A DNA stretch of 64,000 nt from Rotaria sordida (taxonomy: Eukaryota; Rotifera; Eurotatoria; Philodinida; Philodinidae), in the NCBI GenBank assembly GCA_905250125.1, contig CAJNOL010000010.1, positions 369,702 to 433,701 of the forward strand, written 5' to 3'. Made by a program: the position numbers and the translations under genes. Under the pieces are notes generated by a model. That model did no database searches and was not told the origin of the DNA. It saw only the letters and a program-made list of their open reading frames with translations. This document shows positions 31,225 to 44,638 of the stretch, in pieces. Each line of letters begins with the position of its first letter. The stretch's first letter is position 1.

Positions 31225-34200
31225 CTACATTGCTTCTGGTAATATATATGATATATCATCCCATGGATGACGATAAAGACCTTGTCGTAAACGTTTTTGA
31301 TCAAGAAAATGACCTTAAATACATTGAAATACATTTTTTTTAAAAATGTTTTAATATGAAAGATTACTAACCAATAAATCCAATACTTCGTCCAAGAACA
31401 AAAAGTCCATTAAGTGCGCCATTCTCAATAAATTCAGTTGCTTCTTCAAGTGTAAAACAACCACAATGACGCAAAAGATCTACCATAACAACGCCAATAC
31501 AACCATCAACATTCAAAATTAAATTAGGCTTCTGAAAAAAAAAATAATTTTTAAGTTCATGAACACAAAATATGATACAATTTAGATTAGTCTCATCCAA
31601 CTTGCAAATGTTATTTGTCTTTCCTACACATATAGTAACGATCTTGTAAATAACCTTTTTAACACTCACTTCACAAAGATCCACAAGCAGACGCGGAATA
31701 ATTTCAGAAAAAAAGATGTGCATGATGCTCCAATTTGACTCGTATCATGACAAACACAAGAAACATTAAACTCGATCTATTATGTTTTATAGTTTAATCC
31801 GATAAGGATTGTATTGAAAGTTTTGTTGTATAGTATTACCTTGCTAACAGTAATTTTTTCTACTTCAAGTGCATAGTCAAGTAATGGTGTTGCTGGAAAA
31901 TGTTGTTTAGCAAATTGTTTAAGAAGAACAACACGCATATCAGGATTGTTTAACTAAAATATAAATAACAGAATAAATTTTTTTTTTAATCTCAGAAAAA
32001 TTTTTATACCGATTTAACACGATGACCAATACCCATAAGAAGTTTTCCTTCTTTACGCATTTTATTAACAAAATCAGCTGGATGTAAACCAGCATCAAAT
32101 GCTTCACTAAATTGTTTAGCAGCATTATCAAGTGCACCACCAAAACGATCACCCTAAATATTTAATTAAGTAAAAAACAAAATAAAAAGAAAATTTTTAT
32201 CTATTGTTTCTTACAATTGTTAATAAACCAGATGCTAAACATGAAACAAGATCTTTACCAGCACGTGCACATACTATGGTATTATGTGCACCACTAACCG
32301 CTGGTCCATGATCAGCTGTTACCATAAGTGTCATTTCAAGAAATTCAGTAGCATATTTTGGTAAACTAAAAAGAAAACATTTAAATTAAAAAAAAAACAA
32401 ACTAATATTAAAAAATAACACAAAATAAAACAAACCGTTTTCTAAACCAAAGTAAACTAAGTACACCACCAATACCCACATCTTCTTTAATAACATCAGT
32501 TATTGGCATACCAGCATATAATAATTCTTGACCACGATCATCGACAATACTTGTCATAAAACTAGCTGGTTTACGTATTAAACCAAGTTCCTAAGAAAAT
32601 AATTTAAAATAAAAAAATTTTCAATTAATAAATTTTATCGTACACGAGCCCAATCGTAATCCATAGGTACGGAAGGTGGTAATACATCTGGTTTAGGTGT
32701 TATTTGACCAGATTGTACAAGATTTTCAAATACCATACTAAATAATTAAATATAAAAATTTGTTTTTTATTTTAATCAAATTATATTTATTCTTTCATAT
32801 ACTGAATTAAATCGCCAAGTTCATCGAAACTATTTGGTACATAAGCACCTGCTTCTCGTAATGCTTTATTTTTTGCAACTGCTGTTTCACGATCATTATC
32901 AGCATGTGAACCAGCATGACCAAATTGAACTTCGGATGTAAACATTGATGCACATGTACCAATACACCAAGCAATTAATGGTTTTGTAATACGTTTAGAT
33001 TTAATAGCTTCACATATATGATATTCTTCAATACCACCAACCTATTCAAATATTTCAATTAAGAAAATTTCTATATTAAAAAATTGACAGACATACTTCA
33101 CCAAGAAGAACAATTAGTTTAGCTTCTGGATCATCTTCATAACGATAGATATGATCTGTAAATGTTGTACCAGGATAGCTAACATAAAACATAAAAATTA
33201 TTTATTATTAATATTCAACAGGTTTGAAGTAAGAATAATTGTTTTTTTCTTTTATCAAACTTGCTTATATTAGAATCAGCTATATGGACAACAAAAAAAA
33301 AAACCTTTTTCAATTACCGATCTCCACCAATTGCAATGCCTTCATAAACACCATCAGAATTACGACAAATAATGTTATTCAATTCATTTGACATGCCGCC
33401 TGATCGAGATACATATGCAATACTAAGACAAATAAATTTTTTTTTTTTTATATACTAAAAAAACTTTAAGTATCATTGCATACCTTCCAGGTCGATAAAG
33501 TTTTGACATAAGAATATTATCGAGCATGCCACCAGTATGTCCAATTTTGAAACAACCAGCTTTTAAACCACCCACCTAAGTTTCAAAAAAAAACACACAG
33601 TCTACAAAATAAAACTTCAAACAAGTTCACATACAGTTGCTGGTCCAATGAGAGAAACATCTTTTGTATTTGCCAATCGTATCATACGTCGTGTTAACTG
33701 TTCTGGAATACCTTCAGCTACAATTGCAATTGATCGAATCTACGTATTTAAAGAAAAAAGAGGAAAATCAATATTAAATCAAATATACTTTTACAACTCT
33801 TTTATTTAATATACCTGTGGATATTTCAATGTTTCCATTGTACTTTCGTATGCAGAACGTAATGATGCAAAATTAATAAGTACATCAGCTTCTGGATGTC
33901 GTTTCATACAATCAGCCATATTTTTATAACATGGCAAAAGAATTTCATCATGACCCCAATAAAATTTTTGTTTATGATCACCAGTAAATGGATAAATCAT
34001 AGCAACAACCGATGGTTGTGTACGACGACATACATGATCAAAATCAAGCATACCTTGTACAGCCTAACAAATAACAAAATTTAACTATATATATATATAT
34101 ATTTATTTTATAATGATTTACTTTTGTTTGCATGCCCCAAACAATAGCTTTAGTTGTATTTGAAAAGAGTGGACGACCCAAATTATATTTACGTTCATCA

Positions 34201-36462
34201 TCGTTAACTTTTGTTGTTGGACTTGATCCATTGTTAGATACAGCTTGAACTTCACTTTTCTACAATAGAATAATCGTATTTTAAAAAATTCATTTGCGAT
34301 AGGAAAAAACAACAACATATAAAAAAAAACCAAGGCATACCAACAACGGTTGAGTACCAAGACTGGTAGAATTAGCACGAGTTTCGCGTGGCACGTCAAA
34401 GTTCGTTTTACGTTGCTAGATTAAAATGCATAACAAACAAAACATATAAACATACTACGACAATAAGCAAAAAATAAATATGAAAAATGAATATGAATAG
34501 TTATTTTTTGTTTCCCATCACCAATATTAACAGATGTTTTTCTTGTTTTTTTTTAATTGATGCTCACTGTGTTCATATCAAGCAGGGAAATCTTAGAAGA
34601 TATTTCTCAAAAACACCATACGAAAGCAAACTATTTAAACTATGAATAATTCGTTCTTTATTTTATTATATTCTTACACTGCCACTGGTCGGAAGTAAGA
34701 AATTTGCTGTTGTTAATTCGGCTTGTTCTGGAGGAGCAATAGGACGTTTTCCTGAATAATAAATAAAAAGAAAGAATTATAGTAAAAAAGATTACTATGA
34801 TAAATAATAAAAAAGAAAAAAACAAGAATACCGAGTGCCATGCCAACAATAGCTGTCATATGAGTTTCAGCTCCAAATACATGTACAGGAACACCTAATG
34901 TTGCTCCTACTTCACGCATAACACGTAAACCTTCTTGATAATTTGGACCAGCACGACGAACGAATATTGATATTTTATGTTCAACTAAATGTTCACGATG
35001 TTCTCTTAATGCTTTTACAATACCCTAGAATAAATAATATTCAATATGGATTTCGAAAATCGCTATAAATCTTCTAAATAAAAGAATATATATATAACCT
35101 TAAATGTTGCTGCTACATTTGTAAAATTTGCAATACCACCACCAATAATTAAAATTTTTCCATCAGGATTTTTTTCTTTAAAAATTAATGATAAAATTGT
35201 TTTTGCATATTCATATGTTTGTTGTTCACTTGGTGCACCAGAATATTCACCATAATTAGCTAATTCAGATGCAAAACCCATATCGCAAATAGTATCACTA
35301 TAAATTAAAATAGTCAATATCATCAATAATTAATTATAATAAATAACAAACCTATAAATAACTGATGCACCACCACCAGCTACCATTGTCCATACACGAC
35401 CTTTTGGATTAAGAACCGTTAATTTTAATGATGCTCCAGATTTTGCATCGAGTTCAGCAATATAAGCTTCCTAAAAATTAATTTGGAAAGTAAAAATATT
35501 TCTAAATTAAATTAATAATCAATTTCGATGTACTTCTGGAAAAGCATCACGACCAAATGGTGGTGGAAATACAATTTGACCCCATTTTGAAGCACATAAA
35601 TATTCAGCTGTTTGATCAAGACGACTAGCTAAATCAAGTATATAAACAGTATTTGTTGTAACAACTAATGGATTAATTTCTAAATAAGTAAATTGTAATT
35701 CCATATAAACTTGAAATAATTTTGTAATAAATGCTGATAAATGTCTAAATTATTATTAAATTAAAGATTTTATTTATTTTTTTTTTAAATAAATATTGAG
35801 ATTTCTTTTACGTACGATCGTCGGACAGCAGGTATATTTTTTAATAAAGTTTCTTCCATTTTATTCACATTAAATGCATCATCAATAACAATTGTATATT
35901 TTAATGCTTTGGAATCAACATCACCAACATCAATGCCACCTTCATGATGAAAAAGTATTATTTCACCATCACGATTTGAATAAATGCAAATATACATTTC
36001 ATCGGCTTTGTTATGTTCAAGATAAGGTTCAATAATAAAATGTTTTAGTTTTCCTGTTGTATGACCAATCTTAGAAGAAGAAGAAAAGAAAAATATATAG
36101 ATTGAAAATATTTTATTTCTCAATGTTTCGAACCGAAATTTCTTTGCCAAGTGTTTCTGCTATAAAATCTTTAGCTCCTTGAAGACTAACATTGCCTCTA
36201 ATAAGACCTAATTTACCACGTCGTTTTATTAATTGATCAGGTTTAACGACTAAACGCTAGAAAATGAAAATTTTTATAATTAAAAAATATATATTAAGTT
36301 TAAATTAAAAACCTCATTTTCTAGCCAACGATTTTTATCTATAAGTTCATTCCAATTTGTGTCTGCATCAACGTCAACACAACGACATTCGGCTGCTGTT
36401 GAATCAAGATACTTATTTAAAAGTTTTTTACCCGTTGCTTCATAGATAGCTTTTGTTGACAT
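31225..36462 (-). CDS. ACLY: ATP-citrate lyase
   Basis: Minus strand, ATG at 36460-36462, TAG at 31225-31227, roughly 18 exons with mostly short introns. From the N-terminus: ATP-grasp/citrate-binding part ([30 protein letters not shown]), CoA-binding/ligase part ([21 protein letters not shown]), a Ser/Thr/Asn-rich linker, and the second CoA-ligase part with the phosphohistidine motif [11 protein letters not shown]. The citrate-synthase-like C-terminal domain follows ([29 protein letters not shown], ending [10 protein letters not shown]). The enzyme makes cytosolic acetyl-CoA and oxaloacetate from citrate, ATP and CoA, feeding lipid synthesis and histone acetylation. It is the animal single-polypeptide form, complete, with the catalytic His present. 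A splice acceptor (TTTGTTTTTAG) about 15 nt before the ATG suggests a trans-spliced or UTR-spliced 5' end. Confidence 0.96.
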
Positions 36463-37120
36463 GATTAAAAATGTTCTAAAAACAAAAAAAAAGAAGAAAT
36501 TGTTATTATGACCTTGTGTTTCACTAGAATATTAATTTAATAATGAATTAAACAATTTGATTGGTGTTTTCACGAATCAATATCAATTAAAACTGTTTTG
36601 TTTAATTTTAGTTCGTATAATATGTACAACACCTACGTAAAACAAAATCAATCGACTGTATGATGTCAACGCCTTTTTTTTTCTTTATTTAGGCTACATG
36701 TAAAGCATACTAGTAAACAAATGGTTAACGGCAAGAACGTAAGAACCATAACAAATGCATGTCCTTTTTTCTAGAATCAACATACCAACTACTTATGACA
36801 TCTTCAGGTTGCCTGTTGAAAGAACGAAAATGCAACAATAGTTATTCAAAAACAAAAATAGCTAAGCTATTCATTATAAAATAATAAAATAAGAAATCTA
36901 TTAGGTGTAGTTTAAATAAATATGTGATCCATGATTTTGTCAACGATATATCCACATAATATCTTTTCGTTAATTACTCTTAATGGACCGGTTTAATAAA
37001 CACTTTTGATTGTTCATGGTGATAAATTATTTAATTTCAAATAAAATACTTTTCTCTCTTCATTCATTTTATCATAGTGCACCGAACACTATAGCATAAA
37101 ATTTTGCAGTACTCACCAAC
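36463..37120. promoter_or_regulatory. Upstream region of ACLY
   Basis: Gene-free sequence just upstream of the ACLY start, presumably including its promoter. No specific motif claimed; ends at an inverted-repeat element. Confidence 0.35.
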
Positions 37121-37656
37121 ACCCAGTCAAACACGAAAGCTTATAAAATGCGTGTATATGCACGAATGGTTATGATATGGCATGTGTAGGAGTGCGTTAC
37201 AGTATAAACTATATTTGCGTTTACAAGCATGAAATTGTGTACATGTACATGTTTAATATTGTCACTGCATGCAAGGACATAGCCCACGCGTGTACATGTA
37301 AGACAATGTCAGAATGGCCAAAAAATAAAGCGCATGTATTAAACACACTTGAACACGTAGAAGTTTTTTTCCACAGATAAGATTTGAACATACATACTTT
37401 GCTTTATATGTAGTCTCGCTTGTTTTGCTTAAAAATTTAAAAAATTGTATTTTCACACATGTGTTTGCGACATGCAAGTCTATGCATATGTTATTGTCTT
37501 GTATGTATGCATAACAATTGCAAATTTTTGAATTTACTTGCATCTTCAAGCATGAGACACAACAATTTGAAAAATATTTTGCAAGTATAAACGCAAGTTT
37601 TTGAAAATTCCCTTCAAACATACGAATTCTTTTAAGCTTTCGCGTTTGACTGGGAA
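37121..37656. mobile_element. Inverted-repeat element with CCCAGTCAAAC tips
   Basis: The left tip CCCAGTCAAACACGAAAGCT (37122 onward) matches the reverse complement of the right tip at 37631-37654 (CCCAGTCAAACGCGAAAGCT) with one mismatch in 20. Weaker pairing continues inward. The interior (about 480 bp) is rich in TGCATG/ACATGTA-like words but has no ORF. Upstream of ACLY. No clear target duplication. Confidence 0.65.
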
Positions 37657-38746
37657 TGATGTGAAGTTGAAAAATTAGCTAAAGTAGAATAATCTACGCT
37701 CTCGTTATTAAAAAAAATATTAGTTTCATTTTTATGCTTTGGCCAATTTAAGCCGTACTTGCATCTCTCTGACCTGTTTTTTTTTCTCATAACATTCTTA
37801 TCGATTATCTTCATCAGCAAAGATCATCATAATCAAAATAAAACGATAAGTGCAAGCCTATCAAAAACCGCATTTTAATGTCATTACAGCTATTGTCTAT
37901 ATGTCTGAGGATTGTTCTCAAGTGTTTTCTTTATCTTTTAAAGAGAGACAAACAGCTCATGATCCTTCTCATTTATCACTTTACTGAACAGGACATGACC
38001 AATTGTGCATGAATATAGTCTAGTCTGCTTTGTGGTATCTACAACAAATAGTCGCAGTACGGGAAACTAAAACTGTCAAAAAATTTTATTAGTGTATTAC
38101 AGAAAATAATTCACAGAAGTCAAAAAAGTAATTAAAAATCTATTCAAGGACAACGAACGTTAAATATAATAAGTATAGGTGCAAATGTTTATTAAAGCCT
38201 TCTAGTTAGTGCTGCACGATAACAAATAGTAGTTGCTTAAAAATCTACCATAATTCATATAGTTGTTGTTTATTCTGAGATTTTCACCAATTGAAATTTT
38301 TGCTATTTCAACATGGATATTGTTTTTAGTTTTTTCATAACATTTCAATCAATCGAAAAGATGAATGTCAACATTCATTGACTATTTTCCGGTGAGACTC
38401 TCTACTTATTCATTCCATGGAGTACATCTTCATTTTTCACATGTCATCCTCACCTTTGTGCTGTGCTATGTATGATTAAATTGCATGTGTATAAATTGAA
38501 ATAATGTGATACATGAAAAAGAATCACGCTTCTATTGAACATGCGATTAATTCTATATTGCAACTAATTGTCGTTCGACAATTGTTAAAATATATATTTT
38601 ATAAAGACACAAATCTTAATTTCTTCTTTTTCTTTAAGAACGTTTTTAAGAATTTCACTTTTTTTTTCATATAAAAACTGTATACTACTAGATAAAATTC
38701 AAAGAATAAAATGTTCTATCTAATTTATGTATTTATTTATTCTTAT
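37657..38746. other. Intergenic, no feature seen
   Basis: About 1.1 kb downstream of the THAP-NAB gene; AT-rich, no ORF or repeat arms recognised. Confidence 0.45.
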
Positions 38747-41700
38747 TTAAGTATTAATATTAAAATCAAGAGTATGAATAAAACTTTTGCTTTCGACAAT
38801 ATCTTGTTCGTTATGACATGTTGAAAGAATATTCGTTGATGTTTGAGAATGAAAATCTGAATCGAATACTAATTCAATAGCTGTTGTTGATGATGATTGT
38901 TTTCTTTGTGTTGAACGAGATGATCTACTACTTTTCGGAATAATTGTTTTATTAAATGTGATTAATTTTTCATTGACTTCTTCACGTCGTTTATCAATCG
39001 GTTTAGCAATAAGTGTTGTTTTTGAAAATTCTTTTCTTGCTTTTAAAACAGGAGAAGAAAGATTAACAGGCGATTCAATTTTTTCATCTTTGATATTTAT
39101 TGAATGATATATATCATTATTATTTTCAAATGTTTGTATTGATAATAATGATGTTGTTTGTTGATCATGATTGATATCAGTTGGTAATGATGATGATGAT
39201 GGTGTTATTGGTACTATAGGTAAAATTAAATCTTGAACGTTTGATGAATGATTAACAAGCATTTGTTGTTTTTGTTGTTGACGTTCTTTTGCTCGAAGAC
39301 TAATAAAAACAATCACAAAAGAATATTGTTTTTTTTCTTTTTATTCAAAAAAATAATCTTATAGATTTTATTATATTACCGCATATTTTTTTTACGAATT
39401 AATCGTCGTAAATTTTTTTCTTCATCATTAAGTTGTTCAATTTGTTTACCTAAATCATCAATTTGTTTTTTAAGTCCATTATTATCTATAGATGATGATG
39501 ATGATGATGAATCAATTGTATTTTGTTTAAGTTGTTGTAATAATTTATTTTGTTCACAACGAAGTGCTTCGACTTGAATAGGAATTTGTTCAACTTTTAC
39601 CTTTCGAGAAAAAAAATCACAAATAAGTTATTGACGTTATAATAATTAGATAAATCTACTTCTCGATTATGCCACATTAATCGAAAAGCATCAGGATCTC
39701 GTTGTCGAACATGAGATTTTGTTGTAGGTATATTTAATTTTATTTGTTTTGCTGGTGTTATATCACATGTTAACATAGTCAATGGTCTATAGAGAATAAA
39801 CATTATCTTTTTTTATGTAATTAGAAGAAGAAAAATGATTGTAATACCGTTTTTGAATACTTGTAGTTGAAATTCCAATATTTTGCAGAACACGACGAGC
39901 AAGATGTAAAAGTTCATGACGACGTGTTAAAAATTCTTAATTTATAGAAGAATTCATTTAACTATGAAAATATAATTTAGAAACCTGGCCTATGAAAACA
40001 AATAGCAGCTGCAGCTTCATTAATAAGAATCTAAATTTTATTATTAAAATAAAATAAATAAAACTTTTTTCTTTTTTACTTCATGTAAACTTAACACTTG
40101 ATTAGGTGTTTTAGAATCAAATCGATTATCTAAAAAACAAAAATTTTGTTTTTAGGAAAATTCTTTTGATGATATGAATTAATCACAGATAGCTGAATAT
40201 TTTCGAATACGTTGCCAACGATCTTCAAAATCTCTTGGCAAGTTCATTGTAGTCTAATCGATATAAATAGATAAATGTTAACATATCTTTAAGCTAGAAA
40301 ATAAAACATACAAATAAATCTTTTGATATATTATTTCGTCCATTTAGTTTTTTAATTGTTGTTACTGGTAATAAATTAGCTAATCGTTCTGCTTCATCTG
40401 CAATCATTTTACGTTGATTATCATCAAGTAATTGATGAGTATTATTATTTTTAGAATGATCTATTTTCTAAATTAATAATAAATTTATTTCTTTTACTTC
40501 TAGAATTACTTAAAAAAAAAAAAAAACAACTAACATTTAGACACCAATTAGAAGAAATTTGATTGACAAGTTTTGGTGAATTATTCGTTGATGTTGAATG
40601 AATAAGAGATGAAAATATATTTCGATCAGAGAATGTTTCATCTGTTGATAAACGACGAAGAGGAATAGTTGAATATGAATTATTTACAAATGTATATTCA
40701 ATATTAATATTATTCATTGATTGTCGATAATCAGCTAAAGCTTTTTTAAATCGTTTAACATGTAATGGTTTTGATATCATTCCAACGAGAGTAATTATTT
40801 CTTGAAAATCATCATTTTGTGCTTCAGCAAGTTGTTTTAAATCATCACCACCTATAAATATATATATATATATATATACAGATAATACAAAATGATCAAA
40901 AAGTTTGTCAGAATTAAAAAAAAAAACGTGAATAACTCTTGAATAGTTTATGCAACTTATATGAATTTTCAATAAATTTGTTTGACGTTTCTTTCAAGTT
41001 CAGATCAAATACTTATGCCTATAAACATTAGGATCAAAACAGTTTTATAGATGAATGAATTTGAGTCGCCTACAATTTTAAAAAGGAACCATGTGAGTTG
41101 AATTTGCCATAGAAACGATGAATGAAGAAATTTTTAAATGCTTTTTATGAAACTGATACTTGAACAGACTAATCACATTCTGAACGTTCTACAGTAATGG
41201 CAGAAGAAAAAGACGATGCAGTTTATGTTACTTATGTCCACGCCAGAATTAAAGAGGCTTGGGTGTAACCTTGATAATTCGACAACGAAAACAGTTAACA
41301 ACCTGTAGTTTAAAAAGAAGAACTCTGAGTGTCTTTTTGTCTGACAGTATGCAAGACGAAATTGTTTTAAAACCCATCATCTTCGAAAAAAACTCAAAAA
41401 AAAATACATGAAATTGGTGTTCCATTTCGATGTAATTTTGATTTTGACTTGTGCTTTCGATGGAGAGACTTCAGATCTATTGTTCAAGGCACGATTTCAA
41501 GTGATTATCTTCTTACATCCACATGCTGAACAAACGAAATCATGTATCTATTTGGTTAATTCTTTTGGTTTTTAGTAAATTTTTTGACTTTTTACATGTA
41601 TTTGTTTTTGAATGTTTTGCAAAGGTAATGGATTTAAGTTACAAGACAACATTTCCACTAGCATGCGAATTCAAAGAGGTAATTCTTTTCGATGAGCTTC

Positions 41701-43809
41701 ATACTCATTAGACTTAGCATCTGTTTGAATTCTTTATACGACAACACATGAAAGAGAATATCTGCAAGATGCCTATTAAAGAGCAGGTTGAATTAACAAG
41801 AGAAATTGATGAAAACAATGCAATAGTTTCAATAGAAATTCCAACTAATGTTTCATTTTTCGAAACTTTGAAAACAATAGACTTGTAAGTTCAATTTTGA
41901 ACAATGAGCACAAAGCAAATTATACGAAACAAAACTTTAAAGCCAAATAAAATGATAGAAAGCTCATATGTATGACTTAAATTCATTCAGAGTTATTCAC
42001 ATTCTTTTCCTGAAATTCAAGTTGAGAAAAAAAACGTGAATAACTTCTCACCAATTCGTACGATTTAAATACTTTTTGTTTTACAGTTTGATCACATATT
42101 CATTAAAGTTTTCAGATAAAATATTTGCATTTGAAGAAGTTAGAGTTAAAATAGTTTTACTCATAGTCAAGTTCTAATAAGCCAGCGTTGTAAAACGGTA
42201 GCTACAAATTGATTTTAGAAAAAGCACCCCTACTAAACATGGTATTAGTAACACATGCCAGAAACTTTGTGAAATCAGTACAGTCGAAAACCGAGGGTCA
42301 TAGAGTAATTACTGAAGAATTAATGAGATTTGTAAAAATAAGCCAGGATAAAATATTCAGTGATAATTCGGTAGGATGTTGTTTATAGTAATGAGCAAGC
42401 TTTTGTAATAAACCGAATATTTGATTTCTGACTCATTTGCACAAACACTTTTAACGTCATTGATTTTTCCTTCAGTAATTGTTTTACGATCTTTCAGAAC
42501 GTAATCAATTTTCGACAGTACCAGTTTCACAAAATCGCTGAAATGTGATTATAATACTGGATTCAATGGGTGGCTTTTTACTAAATTCGACATAGTAGCT
42601 GACTCGAATTTGGCGATCAGTAAAACTATTTTAATTGTGACTTCTATAGATACAGACATTTTATCTGAAAACTTTAATGAATATGTGATCAAACTGTAAC
42701 AAAAAAAACCAAATCCTTTGAATTAGTGAGGAGCCATTCAAGTTTTTCTTTTTCGTTCGGATTTTTGTAACACCCTGTTTATATACATTTTATCATACCT
42801 TGTTCGATGAAAGCAGAATAATATTGTAAAAGATTAGCTTGCTCAAGAAATTTGAATAATGTATCTTCTAAATGATTTTTTGGTAATGAAATTATTGTAT
42901 TTTCCGTCCATCGAAATGTGTCAGATTCTACTGATGACTGTTGAAAAGTATCCTCTTAAAAAAGAAAAAGACTTCAATAAAATATTTTATAATAATTTGA
43001 TTGAATTATAAACATACGAATTGATTGTTGTTCTTTTATTATATTTTGATGATCGATTATAAATGGTTGAGATGTTTGTATTGAGTTATCAAGTAAAACA
43101 TTATTATCATTGATAATTTGATTTGTTTTTAATGTTTGTTTTTTTATGATTTTATTATTATCATCATTATCATCTTGTTTTAATTGTTCATTTTCTAAAA
43201 TTATTTTTTGTGTCATAACAATTTTATTTGCATTTTGTATTTGATGTAATTTATCAATTGTATTTAAAAGTCGTTTTGCTTTTGTATTCGTTATTGTTGG
43301 TACGACTACTGATGAAGAAGATTTTGATGGTAAAATTAAAAGTGATGGTGACAATGTTTCTGAAAATGTATTTAATTTTATTGATCGATTAGTGTTCGAA
43401 TTTGTCGATGAATTTAATAAATGATTATTTAATATAGTAGAAGAATGTATAGTTGTATTAGAATTTGTTTGAATAAAAATTGATGGTATAGCAGTTGCTT
43501 TTAAATAACGTGTAAGACCAGTATGATTAGCAATATAATCATCTGGATGAAAATGTCGATAGCAAATTTTTGAATGTTTATTTATTGAAAGTGTTTGTGA
43601 ACAATGATTAAATACAGTCTGTCGCCATAATTCAAATCGATGTTGATCAACAGGAAATGAATGAAAAAGAAGTCCTTTAACAAAAAAACAACAACAAGAA
43701 GTTGTAGGAAAAGAAAAAATATGTAATCTCATTGAAATAAAAAAATACCTTTACGAATATTCCGTCGATTATGAAGTGGACAACTTATAATTGCACAATT
43801 ATGTACCAT
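38747..43809 (-). CDS. THAP zinc finger fused to NAB (EGR corepressor) domains
   Basis: Minus strand, ATG at 43807-43809 to TAA at 38747-38749, about ten exons. Exons 1-2 encode a complete THAP C2CH finger: [24 protein letters not shown], and the terminal AIPSIF box. A long Ser/Thr/Asn-rich linker with a short helix follows. The next exon joins in phase (ATT-C|AG) and begins the NAB NCD1 domain, [21 protein letters not shown]. It continues across a 1947-nt intron (40852-42798) as [19 protein letters not shown] and [18 protein letters not shown]. Later exons hold an NCD2-like region ([18 protein letters not shown]), a coiled coil and a Ser-rich tail. NAB proteins bind EGR-type factors and repress transcription; THAP domains bind DNA. 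One protein with both would be a self-targeting corepressor. Splice phases are all consistent, but transcript proof is needed for the joining. Confidence 0.82.
41233..41560. mobile_element. Diverged partial copy of the LEA-intron element, in THAP-NAB intron
   Basis: Matches 250-565 in the same orientation, with shared blocks CGCCAGAATTAAAGAG, GGGTGTAA, CATTTCGATGTA, TTTTGACTT and GAACAAACGAAATCA. The right inverted-repeat end seen in the LEA copy was not found, so this copy is truncated or eroded. Confidence 0.75.
41987..42776. mobile_element. Long foldback element in THAP-NAB intron
   Basis: The left arm (about 42020-42350) and the reverse complement of the right arm (about 42400-42760) align over some 300 bp. 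One segment of about 40 bp, including ACAGTTTGATCACATATTCA (42083 on the left, 42678-42697 reversed on the right), is identical. Further shared words are AATAGTTTTACT, CAGTACAGTCGAAAA-like and TAATTACTGAAG. Nearly the whole element is palindromic. The right tip carries ACACCCTGTT. No ORF. Confidence 0.85.
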
Positions 43810-44638
43810 TGTTGATAGATTTTACTAAATGAACAAATGGCGCGTAAGAAATATATTCTATATGTATGATTATAAATTTCTATATTTCCTTAGCTGCAAA
43901 TTCTTTTGACTCAAATTTAAGTTTTCTGTTTTGTTTTGTATTTTAGCGCCAATGATAATATTTGTTACCTGTATGAGTGTCACTTTTTAATGAATCGATA
44001 AAGGATTATGACAGTCAAATAAAATGACAATAGTAATGATCACTTTGCTTCTTTTAATGTATGGTCCTTGTAATACATATTTGTTTCATTAGATAAGGAC
44101 TCGTGTCGGCGCCAATATCCGAGGACTAACATTGTCGTTCTTTGAATGATGAAAGGTAGAATTTGCTGCAATTCATTAACTTAAAGTCATAATTAGAAAT
44201 TTTAGTTTGATTTGAATTAAAATTATAAATTTAATTGTTGATAAGTATTGAAGTTTATCAAATAAAACAAAACGAACATAGGACTATTCTCGTAGATATG
44301 AAACCAGATGAAGATGACGCTTTTTTTAAAATTATGTATTCATGACATGATAAAATTCGCGAAAGTAAATTAGGCATCAATTATTAACGACATCTTTTGA
44401 AAAATACTGAAATTTTAATTAAAAATCATTTCAACAAATTTATTTGACTTTCGAATTTTAATGAAAGAAAAAAAACTTTTTTTTAGAAATGTATATATCA
44501 ATATTTAATTTCTATCGAGAACATAAGAACAAAGAACAAATGAATATCGTTGAAAGTTTAGTAAACAAACAAACAAACAAGAAAAAGTACTGATCATTAT
44601 CCAGTTAATATCATTTGTTAATGCGAAATTCTCATTCA
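43810..44638. promoter_or_regulatory. Divergent promoter region (THAP-NAB / SR factor) with GCGCCAA motifs
   Basis: An 829-nt region separating divergently transcribed genes. GGCGC-type words, rare in this AT-rich DNA, recur: AAATGGCGCG at 43836, TTTAGCGCCAATG at about 43945 and TCGGCGCCAATAT at about 44106. They resemble E2F/CCAAT-type promoter sites. Function is inferred only from position and rarity. Confidence 0.4.
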
